Shown piece by piece: positions 62,420-64,000 of a stretch of 64,000 bases of DNA. The stretch covers positions 47,327,803 to 47,391,802 of the forward strand of contig CM048591.1 of NCBI GenBank assembly GCA_026413225.1, given 5' to 3'. The translations under genes were made by a program, and so were the position numbers. The stretch comes from Otis tarda. Its lineage: Eukaryota > Chordata > Aves > Otidiformes > Otididae. The notes under the pieces are model-generated. The model was not told the origin of the DNA, searched no databases, and was given only the letters and a program-made list of their open reading frames with translations. Position 1 is the stretch's first letter. Each line of letters opens with the position of its first letter.

Positions 62420-64000
62420 TGCTGGTCCCAAACTTCTCCAGTACGTATGCATGCATGCATGCACACATAACCCGCAGCAGTCCTGACAATGTTGTGCAAA
62501 TACTGTGTATGAGGGGGTAAGAAGTTGAGGATAATTTGCAGAGAGGGGGGCAGCAATTGCCTAAGCCCCACTATTCACAAACATGCAGCTGCAACCTAAA
62601 TCTCCATTTGGCATTCTCTCCTCACAGTCAGGGTGCATGTTGATGTTGCTGCTTGGCCAGTCCATGTTACTTGCTGTCTACACAAGAAAGAAAATCTCTT
62701 TTCTGCTTACCTGATGGAAAAGATACCTTCAGATTCTCTGGAACCACAGGTAGAAAACTTCAAGGACCACCAATCTTCCTTACTGCTGCTACAGGATACA
62801 ATGACTATGTCTTAAAACCTAAGATATTCAGATACTATCCTGTTGCAAAGACTGATTATTTCTGCCACCAGTTAAAGACTTCATTGCATGGTAAGCCTTT
62901 TTGCTTAATTCTAAACATCTCCTAACAGCAGGAACTTATAATTTATTTTCATTTCCTACTGAAAATAAATCCAATCTGAACCAAAAATTAGTAGGAACAA
63001 TTTGCCTCAGTATTTTTCCAACAATTTTATTTCTGTAGTATCTTTGCTGGGAGGCTGGTTAGCTTATTTCAGATTCATTTGATTCATTAAAAAGCCAAGT
63101 TAGAACTGTTTGAGGCAACTTTCCTACATTTTTCAATAATGATTTAATTTCCATGGGATATTATTTATTCTTCCCAATGATCACCTGATTTCAGATCACA
63201 GAATTTTAATCACTGTAGAGGAGAGTTAAAACAAAACTTTCACAAAATATTAAAGTGAAATTCTAATTATGCTTAGATGTTTCTGTCAATGACAGACTTG
63301 AACGAAAATTCTTCAGGTTTGTTTAAAACACAATAGATTGTTTTGTGACCATCTATATTATAGGGTCTGCAGGGTGTAGAAAAATAGTATAAAAGAGTAA
63401 ACTAATCAACTCTGTGTCATTAGATGTGTGCCCAGATTACAAATTCCTATGTTAGATCTGAAACAGCACACTGAAGTCTTGTTGATTATTGCTCAGTACA
63501 GGCCAAAAATGTACGTTCATGGAAGACAGTGAGAAAACGCATTTTAGAGCCATCCACTTACCTGTGAGATGTTCATGTGAATTACAATACATGGAAACAT
63601 TCAAGAGGTTTAAAACGCAAAGGTAACCCACAGAAATGAATGGAATAAACTGTTGATCTGCAATTACAATCACCACTAAATACTATAATTTGGAGACTGG
63701 GGTGAACATTAACAATCTGCTCTCTTGAACTGAGACCTAAATGGCAGGTATGTTTCTCCTTTAAGTTCAGAAAGAAGGAAAAGATTTAACATACAGGCGC
63801 AGAGAATCTCTGTAAGTTAATGAGCATTCTAAATTCATGTCAAGAGTACAAGGTGATCTTTATACTGCATATTACCCATATATTAGAAATATATGTTGTT
63901 TGGCTACTATGTATTGGCTCCAGACTATGGAAAAGTACTCAGGCTGACTACTCCAATAGAGTAATTAAATATAAACAGACTGAAAATACTTATTTTTAGA
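62420..64000. other. Unique AT-rich non-coding sequence to the window end
   Basis: No gene recognised. A short ATGC tetranucleotide run lies at 62447-62463. Frames are at most about 90 codons, overlap one another and show no motif. Confidence 0.65.

Overview
This window looks like vertebrate, most likely avian, non-coding nuclear DNA. Evidence: (1) several 5'-truncated CR1 LINEs whose 3' ends carry the typical sauropsid tail (variants of ATTCTATGATTCT, or its complement starting ATCACAGAAT); (2) several solo LTRs of endogenous retroviruses with layouts common in birds; (3) a large tetranucleotide microsatellite; (4) no mammalian Alu or L1, no operon structure and no bacterial-type genes. A bird is favoured; another CR1-rich sauropsid is not excluded. 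No host protein-coding gene can be supported. Open frames are short, overlap on both strands, and mostly arise from low complexity, GC-rich LTRs or decayed CR1 reverse transcriptase. The window reads as intergenic or deep intronic, AT-rich sequence.

Layout: 1-2018 unique sequence; 2024-2608 solo LTR of family F (copy F1) with a perfect 5-bp target duplication; 2614-9960 unique; 9961-10349 partial LTR of family L (L1, minus) fused to a CR1 3' end (10350-10556); 10557-13383 unique; 13389-14507 complete solo LTR L2 (plus) with 5-bp target duplication; 14513-24419 unique; 24420-25157 purine-only GAAA/GGAA microsatellite; 25158-27669 unique; 27670-28772 LTR L3 (minus) with internal minisatellite-like repeats; 28773-31659 unique; 31660-33284 CR1 copy A (plus), split by an 820-bp retroviral LTR, primer-binding-site and leader fragment (32309-33128); 33285-45350 unique, with two small tandem duplications; 45351-46374 CR1 copy B (minus), about 98% identical to A over its core; 46375-47724 unique; 47725-48299 solo LTR F2 (plus); 48300-50250 unique; 50251-51325 CR1 copy C (minus) with recognisable reverse-transcriptase remnants; 51326-61764 unique, with a CR1 scrap, CR1 copy D (60189-60500) and two hairpins; 61771-62413 another solo LTR with a 6-bp target duplication; then unique sequence to the end.

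The elements do not form a pathway. Most notable are: (a) the inverted CR1 pair A/B, which share the same loss of the catalytic FADD motif; (b) the retroviral fragment inside A, which has a 5' LTR, primer-binding site and leader but no 3' LTR, while the CR1 resumes almost without a gap; (c) a strong G-quadruplex motif in that LTR; (d) the long GAAA/GGAA tract. I found no convincing undescribed multi-gene system.
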